Assembly: GCA_041175045.1 (NCBI GenBank)
Contig: JBEDFR010000046.1
Span: 1 to 6,355 of the forward strand
Source of the DNA: UBA5078 sp041175045
GTDB taxonomy: Bacteria > Pseudomonadota > Gammaproteobacteria > Pseudomonadales > Pseudohongiellaceae
Length of the DNA: 6,355 bases
Direction: 5' to 3'
Both the position numbers and the translations under genes were made by a program. The notes beneath the pieces are model-generated. The model did not search any database. It had not been told where the DNA came from and saw nothing but the letters and a program-made list of their open reading frames with translations. Below are positions 1 to 6,355 of this stretch, in pieces (within the stretch, counting starts at the first letter, position 1; each line of letters begins with the position of its first letter).

Positions 1-1756
1 CGGTCGCCAGCGCGAATTCGACGTCGAGCACGTCATTGGCAGCGTTGTTCTTGCTTTCGTTCTGACCGTAGGCCAGGGTCGCTTCCCAGTACAGATCGCG
101 ATCCATGAACTCGAAGTCCTGTTTCAGCGTGTGGCCGGTGCTCAGGGTGGTCGACACGTTGCCTTCCATATTGGTGACATCGCCCGGCATTGAACCGGTG
201 ATATCGGCCAGGGAACGCTGCAGGAAGAACACCGGCTGCCCGCCGATGGTGGTGAACGGCGAAGCAGGGTTCGCGGCAATGAGCGAATTGATCTGATTGC
301 GCGTGGCAGTGGTCACGAAGGGGTTCTGCTCGTAGTAAATCGGGATGCCGGCATTGCCCGCGGTGAATGCGCCCGCCGGGCTGTTGCTGCCGAAGTTGTC
401 GGCGCGCTGCGAGTTGTCGATGGTGGAATAGAGGAAGTCGCCCTCATAGCGCACGGAATCGGTGAGCTCGTAAGAGAACAAGGCATTGAGCGAGGTGCGC
501 TCCTGCGCCGCCTGAATCGTGTTCAGGTGACGGGTGTCGAAGCCGCCGGCGTTCACCCCGGAACTCTGGGGCGCCACGTTTGGCGGCAGAATCTGTCCCA
601 GGGACAAAGGCACCAGATTGCCCTTGTCATCAAAGGTCAGCGGGACGGCTGTGCGGGTGAGCCCCGCATTGGCCTCGCTGCTGCCGGCCGCCGTGGGCAC
701 GGTAGGCCAGCCTGAGCTCAGGCCGAAGGTGCCGGCGAAGGCCAGTGCGCTCAGTCCCACGCTCGGGCTGCCCCGCATATAGTCGTATGGCGAGGCTCCC
801 ATCCGGGTGGTGAATGTGTTGCACGCCGCCGCGTTGACCGTCTGTGCCGAGATACAGGCGCGCGGGAACAGGAAGGTGGCAGTGCTGCCGGCGTTGGTTT
901 GCCGCAGATCCAGGCGGCCGCCAACCGGGATGGTGTTCGCAATCATGTCTTCCTGGTAAATGGTGTTGGCGACACCGTCAGTGCCGCTGACGCTGAAGGG
1001 GTTGTTGACCAGCGCGATATTGTTTGTCCAGTCCCGACGCTCCCCCTGATAGATCGCATCCAGTTCCATGTATTCGAGGCCCACCACCAGGTGCCCGCGC
1101 CCGTCCAGCACATCATCACCCCAGGCGCCCGACACGCGGCGCTGCCGCCCGTCGGCCTCGTCCGTCATGCCGAACTGGCCGATGACTTCACTGCCCTGGA
1201 AATTGCGGTCGAGCTCCACGTTCACGACACCGGCAATGGCGTCAGGCCCGTACACCGCGCCAGACCCGACAGTTTGCACCTGCGTGCCCCGGATCAGCGA
1301 CGGGTTGATGATGGTCAGGTCCACCTGGGCGCCCGTGGCATTGCCCGGCACGAAGACCGTGCCCTGGTTGGACGAGACAAAGCGTCGCCCATCCACCAGG
1401 GTCAGCGTGCGCTGCGACCCGAGGTTGAGCAGGTTGACGAAGGCGTTGTTGTCGCCGAACTGGGTGTTGTTACCCTGGTTGTTGACGCCGACACTCACGA
1501 AGGGCAACTGCTCAAGGCTCTCGATGGTGTTGACGTAGCCGCGCAAGGCCATCTGTTGGGCATCGATTTCGATGACCGCGATGTTCTGGATATCGGTGTC
1601 ACGACGGATGCGCGATCCGGTGACCAGCACTTCTTCTACTTCCCTGACTTGCGGCGCCGGAGCCTGGGCCAAGGCGAACAGCGGTGCGGCCAGCGACACC
1701 GTCAGACAGGAGTGAATCATCAAACGGAGCTTTCCACGCTTGGTCATCTGGAGCAT
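1..1756 (-). CDS. TonB-dependent outer-membrane receptor (N-terminal part, runs off left edge)
   Basis: I read this frame directly on the minus strand: it is open from the ATG at 1756 to base 1 (585 codons), with no stop. The product should take up a specific large or scarce ligand across the outer membrane using TonB/ExbBD energy. Residues 1 to about 30-32 form a signal peptide (basic MTKRGK start, hydrophobic core, ALA-Q or AQA-P cleavage). A TonB-box/plug entry motif EEVLVTGSRI lies at 41-50. The plug domain follows to about 180, with LVDGRRF at 120-126 and a GAVYGPDAIAGVVNV stretch just before its end. The rest is beta-barrel. C301 and C312 may form a disulfide in an extracellular loop, and YYEQNPF starts at 474. 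Relatives of this type usually run about 850-1000 residues, so the barrel is incomplete only because the window ends. The ATG at 1756 is preferred over the in-frame ATG at 1747 because a GAGGA ribosome site sits 7 bases upstream. The ligand is unknown; the divergent cytochrome/DUF1501 genes suggest a shared substrate. Confidence 0.95.
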   Translation of the reverse strand, partial: MLQMTKRGKLRLMIHSCLTVSLAAPLFALAQAPAPQVREVEEVLVTGSRIRRDTDIQNIAVIEIDAQQMALRGYVNTIESLEQLPFVSVGVNNQGNNTQFGDNNAFVNLLNLGSQRTLTLVDGRRFVSSNQGTVFVPGNATGAQVDLTIINPSLIRGTQVQTVGSGAVYGPDAIAGVVNVELDRNFQGSEVIGQFGMTDEADGRQRRVSGAWGDDVLDGRGHLVVGLEYMELDAIYQGERRDWTNNIALVNNPFSVSGTDGVANTIYQEDMIANTIPVGGRLDLRQTNAGSTATFLFPRACISAQTVNAAACNTFTTRMGASPYDYMRGSPSVGLSALAFAGTFGLSSGWPTVPTAAGSSEANAGLTRTAVPLTFDDKGNLVPLSLGQILPPNVAPQSSGVNAGGFDTRHLNTIQAAQERTSLNALFSYELTDSVRYEGDFLYSTIDNSQRADNFGSNSPAGAFTAGNAGIPIYYEQNPFVTTATRNQINSLIAANPASPFTTIGGQPVFFLQRSLADITGSMPGDVTNMEGNVSTTLSTGHTLKQDFEFMDRDLYWEATLAYGQNESKNNAANDVLDVEFALAT

Positions 1757-1763
1757 GCGTCAA

Positions 1764-1768
1764 TCCTC
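1764..1768 (-). promoter_or_regulatory. Ribosome binding site of the TonB receptor
   Basis: The minus strand reads GAGGA followed by a 7-base spacer (TTGACGC) and ATG at 1756. This is the best Shine-Dalgarno match in the divergent region. It fixes the receptor start at 1756 rather than at the second in-frame ATG three codons downstream. Confidence 0.75.
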
Positions 1769-1798
1769 GGTGAGTAGTGATCAATTTGTAATCAGACT

Positions 1799-1827
1799 GT
1801 CAAAACCTAGATTGATGCTGGTCAAAA
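1799..1827. repeat. Direct repeat of GTCAAAA, 22-base period, possible operator
   Basis: GTCAAAA occurs at 1799-1805 and again at 1821-1827, each preceded by CT or CTG. The start-to-start distance is 22 bases, about two helical turns. An inverted pair TTGAT (1812-1816) and ATCAA (1828-1832) overlaps the second copy. The pair lies in the AT-rich core between divergent genes, where a regulator of both directions would bind. The units are short and could arise by chance in AT-rich DNA, so this is only a candidate site. Confidence 0.25.
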
Positions 1828-1958
1828 ATCAAGCAAATTTTATCTATATGCTCAATAGGTAAATAAGGGGCTTCAATGGGCCGTTTTCAGAGGGATTTCG
1901 AAAGCTTAGGAATCCTGCCGGAGGGCGAAAGCTGGCGCGAATGCTCACGTTTTCCCCA

Positions 1959-1979
1959 GCGGTGTGCTAACGTCACCGC
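1959..1979. repeat. Inverted repeat GCGGTG-N9-CACCGC upstream of the cytochrome gene
   Basis: Six-base perfect arms, 1959-1964 and 1974-1979, flank a 9-base centre and end 39 bases before the cytochrome ATG. There is no T-run after the hairpin on either strand, so it is not an intrinsic terminator. It could be an operator half-site pair or a stem in the 5' leader of the cytochrome mRNA. Confidence 0.3.
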
Positions 1980-2005
1980 AACAACAAAAAGTATTGAAAA
2001 CGCGC

Positions 2006-2010
2006 GGAAA
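2006..2010 (+). promoter_or_regulatory. Weak ribosome binding site of the di-heme protein
   Basis: GGAAA lies 8 bases before the ATG at 2019. It is a modest Shine-Dalgarno match. An in-frame TGA at 1995-1997 rules out any start further upstream, and the first codons from 2019 give a plausible secretion signal, so 2019 is the chosen start. Confidence 0.45.
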
Positions 2011-2018
2011 TCACGCCG

Positions 2019-5000
2019 ATGTCACAGACAAGCAAAACAAGTCATGGTCTGTTTCTGCTGGTCATGTTGCTTGGCGCGATGATCGGGCGGGCCCAGGCAG
2101 ACTCTTCCACTCTGGCCTTCGCGAGTGCTGCGGCCAGTGACGGCAGCAAGACCGCGTCGCGCTTTGCCCTGCAGCTCGAGTCCACGTCTTCCACCGGCAG
2201 GCTGTCGACACAGCAATTGCTGGACATCGCCATCGCCTTCACGCCCGACCCTCACGAAACAGACCTCAAGGCCGCGGTGTTCGCAGTTGTTGTCAAGAAC
2301 AATGCCTTCTACCTGCTGCGCCCGGATCGACGTTTCACCCCGTGGAACGGCGACATCGGCACGCTGCTGCCGTTCGCAGAGGATGTCACGCTTGCCGACA
2401 CGACCCGGGTACAGCTGCTGACAGGCAAACTGAGTGAGCCGGGCGAGTATCAGATCTTCGTCGCGTACTCTGCCCAGAATCAGGCGCCGCTGAAGTTCAC
2501 TCCGCAGCCCGCGGTGTTGCTGGTGGAGCCAGCCGAGCAGTCGCCAGAAAAAGAAGAGGCGGCGCGACTGTATCAGTCGAACCTGGAAAGCAGCATCGTG
2601 CAGTCGCGATGCATTCTTTGCCATGTCGAGGGAGGCGTGGCACGAAACGCCAACCTGAAGTTTCAGCGCAGCATGACCGGCTCGGCGTTGAACAATCTGA
2701 ATTCGCTCTCGGCGTATCTGGACATACCCGGAAATTCTGCAGAGACCCTGCTGACCAAGGCCTCGGGCGGCGGCGGCCACCCGGGCGGGCAGCAAATCGT
2801 GCGCGGGGGGGCGGACTACGCTGCGCTGGAGCAAGTGCTGAAATTGCTGGAGGCCGACCAATCTGCGCGCCTTCAGGGTCTGGTCTATCGGTTCGAACCG
2901 GGCCAGAGTCTTTCCCAGGTCACCAGTGCCACGTCCTTGCTCGCCGCCGTGGAACTGGCACCCCGCGAGGCCACACTGCGGCGCGCCAGCATTCTGATGT
3001 CCGGCCACGCCCCCAGTGCCGAGCAACTGGCCGCGGTTCGCGATGGCGATGACAACACCCTGCGCGCGGCATTGCGGGGTCTCATGAGCGGCCCTCGCTT
3101 CAGGGACTTTGTGGTCGATGTCACCAATGAGCGCCTGCTGACCCGTGGGTCCGTCGACCCTCTGAATTCCAATTTCATCAACTTCCCAAGGCTGAGGAAT
3201 CTGCATTACGACACGGTGATGGCGGGCAAGGACTACTGGCAAGAGTATGGGCATCGCCTGAAGGAGTCGGCGATCAGAGCGTCGGGGGAATTGGTTGCGC
3301 ATGTCATCATCGGCGAGTTGCCCTACTCGGAAATTCTCACCGCCAATTACATGATGATGAATCCGCTGCTCAACCACTACCTGGGCGGCACCGCCAATTT
3401 TCCGCCCACAGCGGGAGACAAGGACTTTCTGCCCGCGCGGATTACGCAGTACTACTTTCCCCAGGAGCTTGTCCGATCCGACGAACGGGAATTTTTCGGA
3501 AGTGTGGAAGCGGGGCACAAGGTGTTGAGTACGCGAACACCGTTGGCCGATTACCCCCATGCGGGACTGCTGACTGATTTTGGATTCCTGAGTCGATACC
3601 CCACAACCGCCACCAATCGCAATCGCGCGCGTGCGCGCTGGACGCTGTACCACTTCCTGGGGATCGACATTGAAAAGTCGTCGCAGCGCCCGCTCGATGA
3701 GGCGTCGTTGTCAGATCGCAACAATCCCACCATGAACAATCCGAATTGCGCCGTGTGCCATACCGTGCTTGATCCCGTTGCGGGTGCGTTCCAGAACTGG
3801 AGCGAGTGGAACATGTACCGCGAGAACGGCTATGACGCGCTGGACCACTTTTACAAGTTTCCAGCCGACGGGTCGGCCTCAGCCTATCGGCAAGGCGATT
3901 TGTGGTACCGCGACATGCGGCTTCCCGGCCTGTTCGAAACCACGCTGACAAGCCGTGATGCCACCTTGCGTGAATTGGCCAGCAGAATTGTGCGTGAGCC
4001 CGCCTTTCTGACGGCAGCAGTGCGTTTCTGGTGGCCGGCAATCTTTGGCGAAAATCCCGTGGTGCTGCCCAGTGTCGAGTCTGACGAGGGGTTCGCCGAA
4101 AAGAGCGCAGCCTATGCGGCGCAGCAGGCCTCTGTTGCTGCGTTTGCCCGCGTGCTCGGCGAACGCGGCAATGCCAAGGACATGCTGGTCGAGATGATGA
4201 TGTCACCCTGGTTTACAGCGCAGTCAGCCACACGCCATGAATTTCGCGCTGTGCAGCTGCAAGCCAGTCTGGGCGCCCCACGATTGCTCGGGCCAGCGCA
4301 ACTGGCTGCCAAGACACTGGAGCTCACTGGGGTGAACTGGAGAACAACGACGAGCCCGGCAGGCAGAACCTGGTCCGACTACGAGAACATGAGCGTCATG
4401 CTTGGTGGAATTGATTCCATCACCGTTCTGGAACGCGCCAGCGTGCTGACGCCAACGATTCTGGCCGTTCAGCAATCGATCATGGCCGAGGTGGCTTGCC
4501 CCGCCGTGGTCAAGGACTTTGCGCTGGACGAGAACTCGCGGCGAATGTTCACTCTGGTTGATGCCTCGGTCACACCGCTTTTACTGGACAGTGGCACCTT
4601 CGATGTCACATCCACAGCACGCACACAATGGCAGGAAGTGACATTGCCCACCAGAATTCCTGTCGAAGGCGCCAGTATCACGGTCAGCTTTGCCAATCCT
4701 TACTGCGACTACGATGGCACGAAGTGTCTTGAACAACGCGTGCTGTACCTGCAGGGCGTCTCCTTGCGGCACGCGTCCGGGGCCCAGTTGCGATTCTCGA
4801 TGAACGCTCCCGAGGTGAGGGTCAGTGGCGATAACTGCTATGTACAAGGCAGCGAGGCGGTTTTTTATTCGTCCTGCAAGATGACCGTGGCGCTGCAACT
4901 GGACAGCCCCTTGGACATCGAGGTCATTGCGCATCTTTCCGCCCAGCAGGCGCCTTCAAGGACAGAGCCGGTCCGGGCCACCATCGAGGTTGTCAGTCAA

Positions 5001-5405
5001 GGCAATATCCTGACGGTATCCACTCCCAACTCGCGCGCCATCAAGGAACAGATCGTGGCGCTGGTGGCGGACTTTCACGGTCGCACGGTCACCGTGGAAT
5101 CACCCGAGGTGGCACAGATTTATGGGCTGTTTGTGGTTGCACTCGAGCGCGCGCGACTCAGTGGCAAACAACAGATCGACGTGTGCCACTGGTACACCGA
5201 TGGCAATTTCCTGAGTGATCTGCTGACACCGGCGCAGCTGCGCTTGGCGCGTCGTCCTTCGCCCAACGGCGATTGGTGGCAGGACGACTGGACTTATCTC
5301 GGCCCGGCCATGCAGCCCTGGATGAGCGATGCGTTCGGGGCCAAGCGTGCCTGGATCGCAGTGCTCGCCTATCTGATGACGCACTTTGACTATGTGCACG
5401 AGTAG
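2019..5405 (+). CDS. Exported di-heme c-type cytochrome, DUF1592/DUF1588-type multidomain protein (1128 aa)
   Basis: Residues 1-27 are a Sec signal peptide ending RAQA-DS. About 62-170 resembles a beta-sandwich seen in surface or secreted proteins (RFTPWNGD at 105-112, then GEYQIFVAY). A first heme motif C198-I-L-C201-H202 sits in a small cytochrome domain with a GGGGHPGG loop around H254. Residues 318-374 look like the PSD-type helical domain (LRRASILMSG, then MSGPRFRDF). About 415-455 matches DUF1592 style and 514-605 matches DUF1588, with AGLLTDFGFL and the second heme motif C577-A-V-C580-H581 followed by LDPVAGAFQNW. About 640-735 resembles DUF1585/DUF1553 ends (FWWPAIFG, MMMSPWF). Then come RLLGPAQL (755) and GGIDS (796-800), a beta-rich segment about 850-965 like a calcium-dependent CBM60-type module, with C896/C903 and C940/C953 as possible disulfides, and a terminal AWIAVLAYLMTHFDYVHE block. 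The domain names come from recalled family patterns, not a search. The protein should be periplasmic or surface-exposed and matured by the cytochrome c system. Its reaction is unknown; electron transfer or substrate oxidation is inferred from the hemes. It overlaps no other real gene and is co-transcribed with the DUF1501 gene 3 bases downstream. Confidence 0.9.
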   Translation: MSQTSKTSHGLFLLVMLLGAMIGRAQADSSTLAFASAAASDGSKTASRFALQLESTSSTGRLSTQQLLDIAIAFTPDPHETDLKAAVFAVVVKNNAFYLLRPDRRFTPWNGDIGTLLPFAEDVTLADTTRVQLLTGKLSEPGEYQIFVAYSAQNQAPLKFTPQPAVLLVEPAEQSPEKEEAARLYQSNLESSIVQSRCILCHVEGGVARNANLKFQRSMTGSALNNLNSLSAYLDIPGNSAETLLTKASGGGGHPGGQQIVRGGADYAALEQVLKLLEADQSARLQGLVYRFEPGQSLSQVTSATSLLAAVELAPREATLRRASILMSGHAPSAEQLAAVRDGDDNTLRAALRGLMSGPRFRDFVVDVTNERLLTRGSVDPLNSNFINFPRLRNLHYDTVMAGKDYWQEYGHRLKESAIRASGELVAHVIIGELPYSEILTANYMMMNPLLNHYLGGTANFPPTAGDKDFLPARITQYYFPQELVRSDEREFFGSVEAGHKVLSTRTPLADYPHAGLLTDFGFLSRYPTTATNRNRARARWTLYHFLGIDIEKSSQRPLDEASLSDRNNPTMNNPNCAVCHTVLDPVAGAFQNWSEWNMYRENGYDALDHFYKFPADGSASAYRQGDLWYRDMRLPGLFETTLTSRDATLRELASRIVREPAFLTAAVRFWWPAIFGENPVVLPSVESDEGFAEKSAAYAAQQASVAAFARVLGERGNAKDMLVEMMMSPWFTAQSATRHEFRAVQLQASLGAPRLLGPAQLAAKTLELTGVNWRTTTSPAGRTWSDYENMSVMLGGIDSITVLERASVLTPTILAVQQSIMAEVACPAVVKDFALDENSRRMFTLVDASVTPLLLDSGTFDVTSTARTQWQEVTLPTRIPVEGASITVSFANPYCDYDGTKCLEQRVLYLQGVSLRHASGAQLRFSMNAPEVRVSGDNCYVQGSEAVFYSSCKMTVALQLDSPLDIEVIAHLSAQQAPSRTEPVRATIEVVSQGNILTVSTPNSRAIKEQIVALVADFHGRTVTVESPEVAQIYGLFVVALERARLSGKQQIDVCHWYTDGNFLSDLLTPAQLRLARRPSPNGDWWQDDWTYLGPAMQPWMSDAFGAKRAWIAVLAYLMTHFDYVHE

Positions 5406-5411
5406 ATCATG
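5397..5411 (+). promoter_or_regulatory. Cytochrome/DUF1501 gene junction, probable translational coupling
   Basis: The cytochrome stop TAG (5403-5405) is followed by ATC and the DUF1501 ATG (5409-5411). There is no room for a promoter or terminator, and no AGGA-like site precedes the ATG. Ribosomes ending the first gene most likely restart on the second, which would tie the amounts of the two proteins together. Confidence 0.55.
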
Positions 5412-6355
5412 GTGAAAAATCGTCGGCAGTTCTTGAATTCCTTGCTCATCGCCGGGGCTGCCATGGCCCACCCACGGCTTGTGCTTGCCAACGAGCCAGC
5501 GCCCTTTTCCGGTAAATTCGTGCTGACACTGCAAGCACGCGGAGGATGGGATGTCACCTGTTTCTGCGACCCGAAAGAAAACCAACCCGGCCTTGCGCCC
5601 ATCACCCAATGGTCAGCGAGCGAACGCACTCAAACGGCGGGCGGCATTGTGTACGCGCCGTTTGCAAAGAACCGCGAATTCTTTGAGCGACATCACCGTG
5701 CCCTCCTGGTGATCAACGGCGTGGACGCCCAGACCAACGCGCACTCCATTGGCGAAACGGCCAACTGGAGTGGGCGCCTGGCGGATGGTTATCCGTCGCT
5801 GACGGCTCTGTATGCCGCCGCCAATGCCCCGCAGCTGCCCATGGCCTACCTTTCCTTTGGCGCGTGGAGCAAAGCCGCGGCGCTGCTGCGCCCCACCATG
5901 CTCGGACACTCAGTCACTCAGATGCGCGGATTCATGCTGGCAGGCAAAGATGATCAAGGGCAGGCCCTGGTGGACCCGACCGTCTGGTCATTAATTCGCA
6001 AAATGCACGTGGACGACACCCAATCCATGCTGGCAGACGACACGCTGCTGCCCGCCAGAAATAGATCCATGGATGCCTACCTGCAGGCCCTGAAAAGTTC
6101 TGAAGCACTTTCCAGATTCGCCGAGTCGCTGCCCTCGAACACGGAATTTCAGGCATTGAGCCGGGGTAATCAGTTGATCAACCAGGTGCATTTCGCGCTG
6201 CTGGCTTTCAAGGCCGGGGTCAGCGTCAGTGCGGATCTGGTGGATGGGGGCTACGACACGCATGCCAACAACGATGCGCAGCAAGCCACCCTGCTGGGCA
6301 AGCTCACAGACGCGATTGACTACCTGTGGCGATCCGCCGAGCAGCTCGGCATCGC
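5409..6355 (+). CDS. DUF1501 family protein with Tat signal (partial, runs off right edge)
   Basis: The frame is open from ATG 5409 to the window end (315 residues plus 2 bases). Residues 4-27 form a twin-arginine leader: NRRQFLN, hydrophobic core, likely cleavage after VLA. Such leaders export folded, often metal-bound proteins to the periplasm. DUF1501 features are a GGWD motif at 45-48 leading into CDPK (53-56), a conserved-looking TNAHS with H112 followed by NWSGR, and GGYDTHANND at 280-289 where D283 and H285 are plausible metal ligands. From memory the family is placed in the alkaline phosphatase/sulfatase-like superfamily, so a phosphatase-, sulfatase- or arylsulfatase-like reaction is possible but unproven. 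Known members are about 400-480 residues, so roughly a quarter is missing to the right. The start lies 3 bases after the cytochrome stop with no good Shine-Dalgarno sequence (only ACGAG nearby), which suggests translational coupling. A GTG at 5412 is an alternative start that would not change the leader much. Confidence 0.9.
   Translation, partial: MVKNRRQFLNSLLIAGAAMAHPRLVLANEPAPFSGKFVLTLQARGGWDVTCFCDPKENQPGLAPITQWSASERTQTAGGIVYAPFAKNREFFERHHRALLVINGVDAQTNAHSIGETANWSGRLADGYPSLTALYAAANAPQLPMAYLSFGAWSKAAALLRPTMLGHSVTQMRGFMLAGKDDQGQALVDPTVWSLIRKMHVDDTQSMLADDTLLPARNRSMDAYLQALKSSEALSRFAESLPSNTEFQALSRGNQLINQVHFALLAFKAGVSVSADLVDGGYDTHANNDAQQATLLGKLTDAIDYLWRSAEQLGI

Larger units (their letters stand above)
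1757..2018. promoter_or_regulatory. Divergent intergenic regulatory region
   Basis: These 262 bases separate the receptor from the cytochrome operon and should hold both promoters. The part from about 1787 to 1865 is clearly AT-rich against GC-rich coding flanks. For the receptor, possible minus-strand elements are TTGATT (1827-1832), 17 bases, TAGGTT (1804-1809). A perfect TTGACA (1798-1803) has no good -10 partner at 16-18 bases. A TAAAAT (1837-1842) is a good -10 match without a convincing -35. For the plus direction, TATCTATAT (1841-1849) could serve as a -10, again with no strong -35. None of these is convincing, which fits activator-dependent or alternative sigma factor promoters but does not prove it. 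No terminator is visible. Confidence 0.5.

Noticed and set aside
899..1777. A 292-codon open frame on the plus strand opposite the TonB receptor
   Set aside because: The minus-strand frame gives an unmistakable signal peptide and plug domain. The plus-strand product is a low-information His/Asp/Val-rich shadow with no credible ribosome site.
1798..1803. Perfect TTGACA on the minus strand as the receptor -35 box
   Set aside because: At 16, 17 or 18 bases downstream the sequence gives no reasonable -10, so a sigma-70 promoter cannot be called on this hexamer alone.
1959..1979. Intrinsic terminator
   Set aside because: The hairpin is followed by A-rich sequence on the plus strand and by no T-run on the minus strand, and it sits upstream of, not after, genes.
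2022..3653. A 543-codon open frame on the minus strand opposite the cytochrome gene
   Set aside because: It is antisense to a gene with clear signal peptide, heme motifs and domain patterns. Its translation is rich in Arg, Gln and His with no recognisable domain, as expected for a shadow frame in GC-rich DNA.
3442..4206. A 254-codon minus-strand frame inside the cytochrome gene
   Set aside because: It lies opposite the DUF1592/DUF1588 part, is Arg/Pro/Thr-rich, and shows no domain or start signal.
5100..5609. A 169-codon minus-strand frame across the cytochrome/DUF1501 junction
   Set aside because: It overlaps two well-supported coding frames on the other strand and resembles no known protein.
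1..6355. Mobile element, CRISPR array, tRNA or rRNA
   Set aside because: I saw no repeat-spacer periodicity, terminal inverted repeats, transposase or integrase motifs, or tRNA/rRNA-like stretches. The window is covered by three coding genes and one intergenic region.

Overview
The window looks like a piece of a GC-rich, Gram-negative chromosome. It most likely comes from a marine or freshwater gammaproteobacterium or a relative: it carries an outer-membrane TonB-dependent receptor, an exported c-type cytochrome and a Tat-exported protein of the DUF1501 family. The taxonomic guess rests on protein style only. There is no rRNA, tRNA, CRISPR array, insertion sequence, integrase or other mobility signal, and all three main reading frames are intact.

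Layout: (1) 1-1756, minus strand, holds the N-terminal 585 codons of a TonB-dependent outer-membrane receptor whose C-terminal barrel lies off the left edge. (2) 1757-2018 is a divergent intergenic region with an AT-rich core (about 1787-1865), short repeats and one inverted repeat; it presumably holds the promoters and operators for both directions. (3) 2019-5405, plus strand, encodes a 1128-residue exported di-heme (two CXXCH) protein with the DUF1592/DUF1588/DUF1585-type architecture best known from Planctomycetes. It also has an N-terminal beta-sandwich-like domain and a C-terminal carbohydrate-binding-module-like segment. (4) 5409-6355, plus strand, encodes the first 315 residues of a DUF1501 protein with a twin-arginine leader, running off the right edge.

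The two plus-strand genes are separated by 3 bases and almost certainly form one transcription unit, probably translationally coupled. Pairing a large exported multi-domain cytochrome with a DUF1501 protein is a recurrent but functionally uncharacterised arrangement. Here it sits back to back with a TonB receptor. The simplest reading is a periplasm/outer-membrane system in which the receptor imports a large or scarce substrate (possibly a glycan or its decorated fragment) and the cytochrome/DUF1501 pair oxidises or hydrolyses it. The substrate and chemistry cannot be read from the sequence. This uncharacterised three-gene module is the main point of interest in the window.
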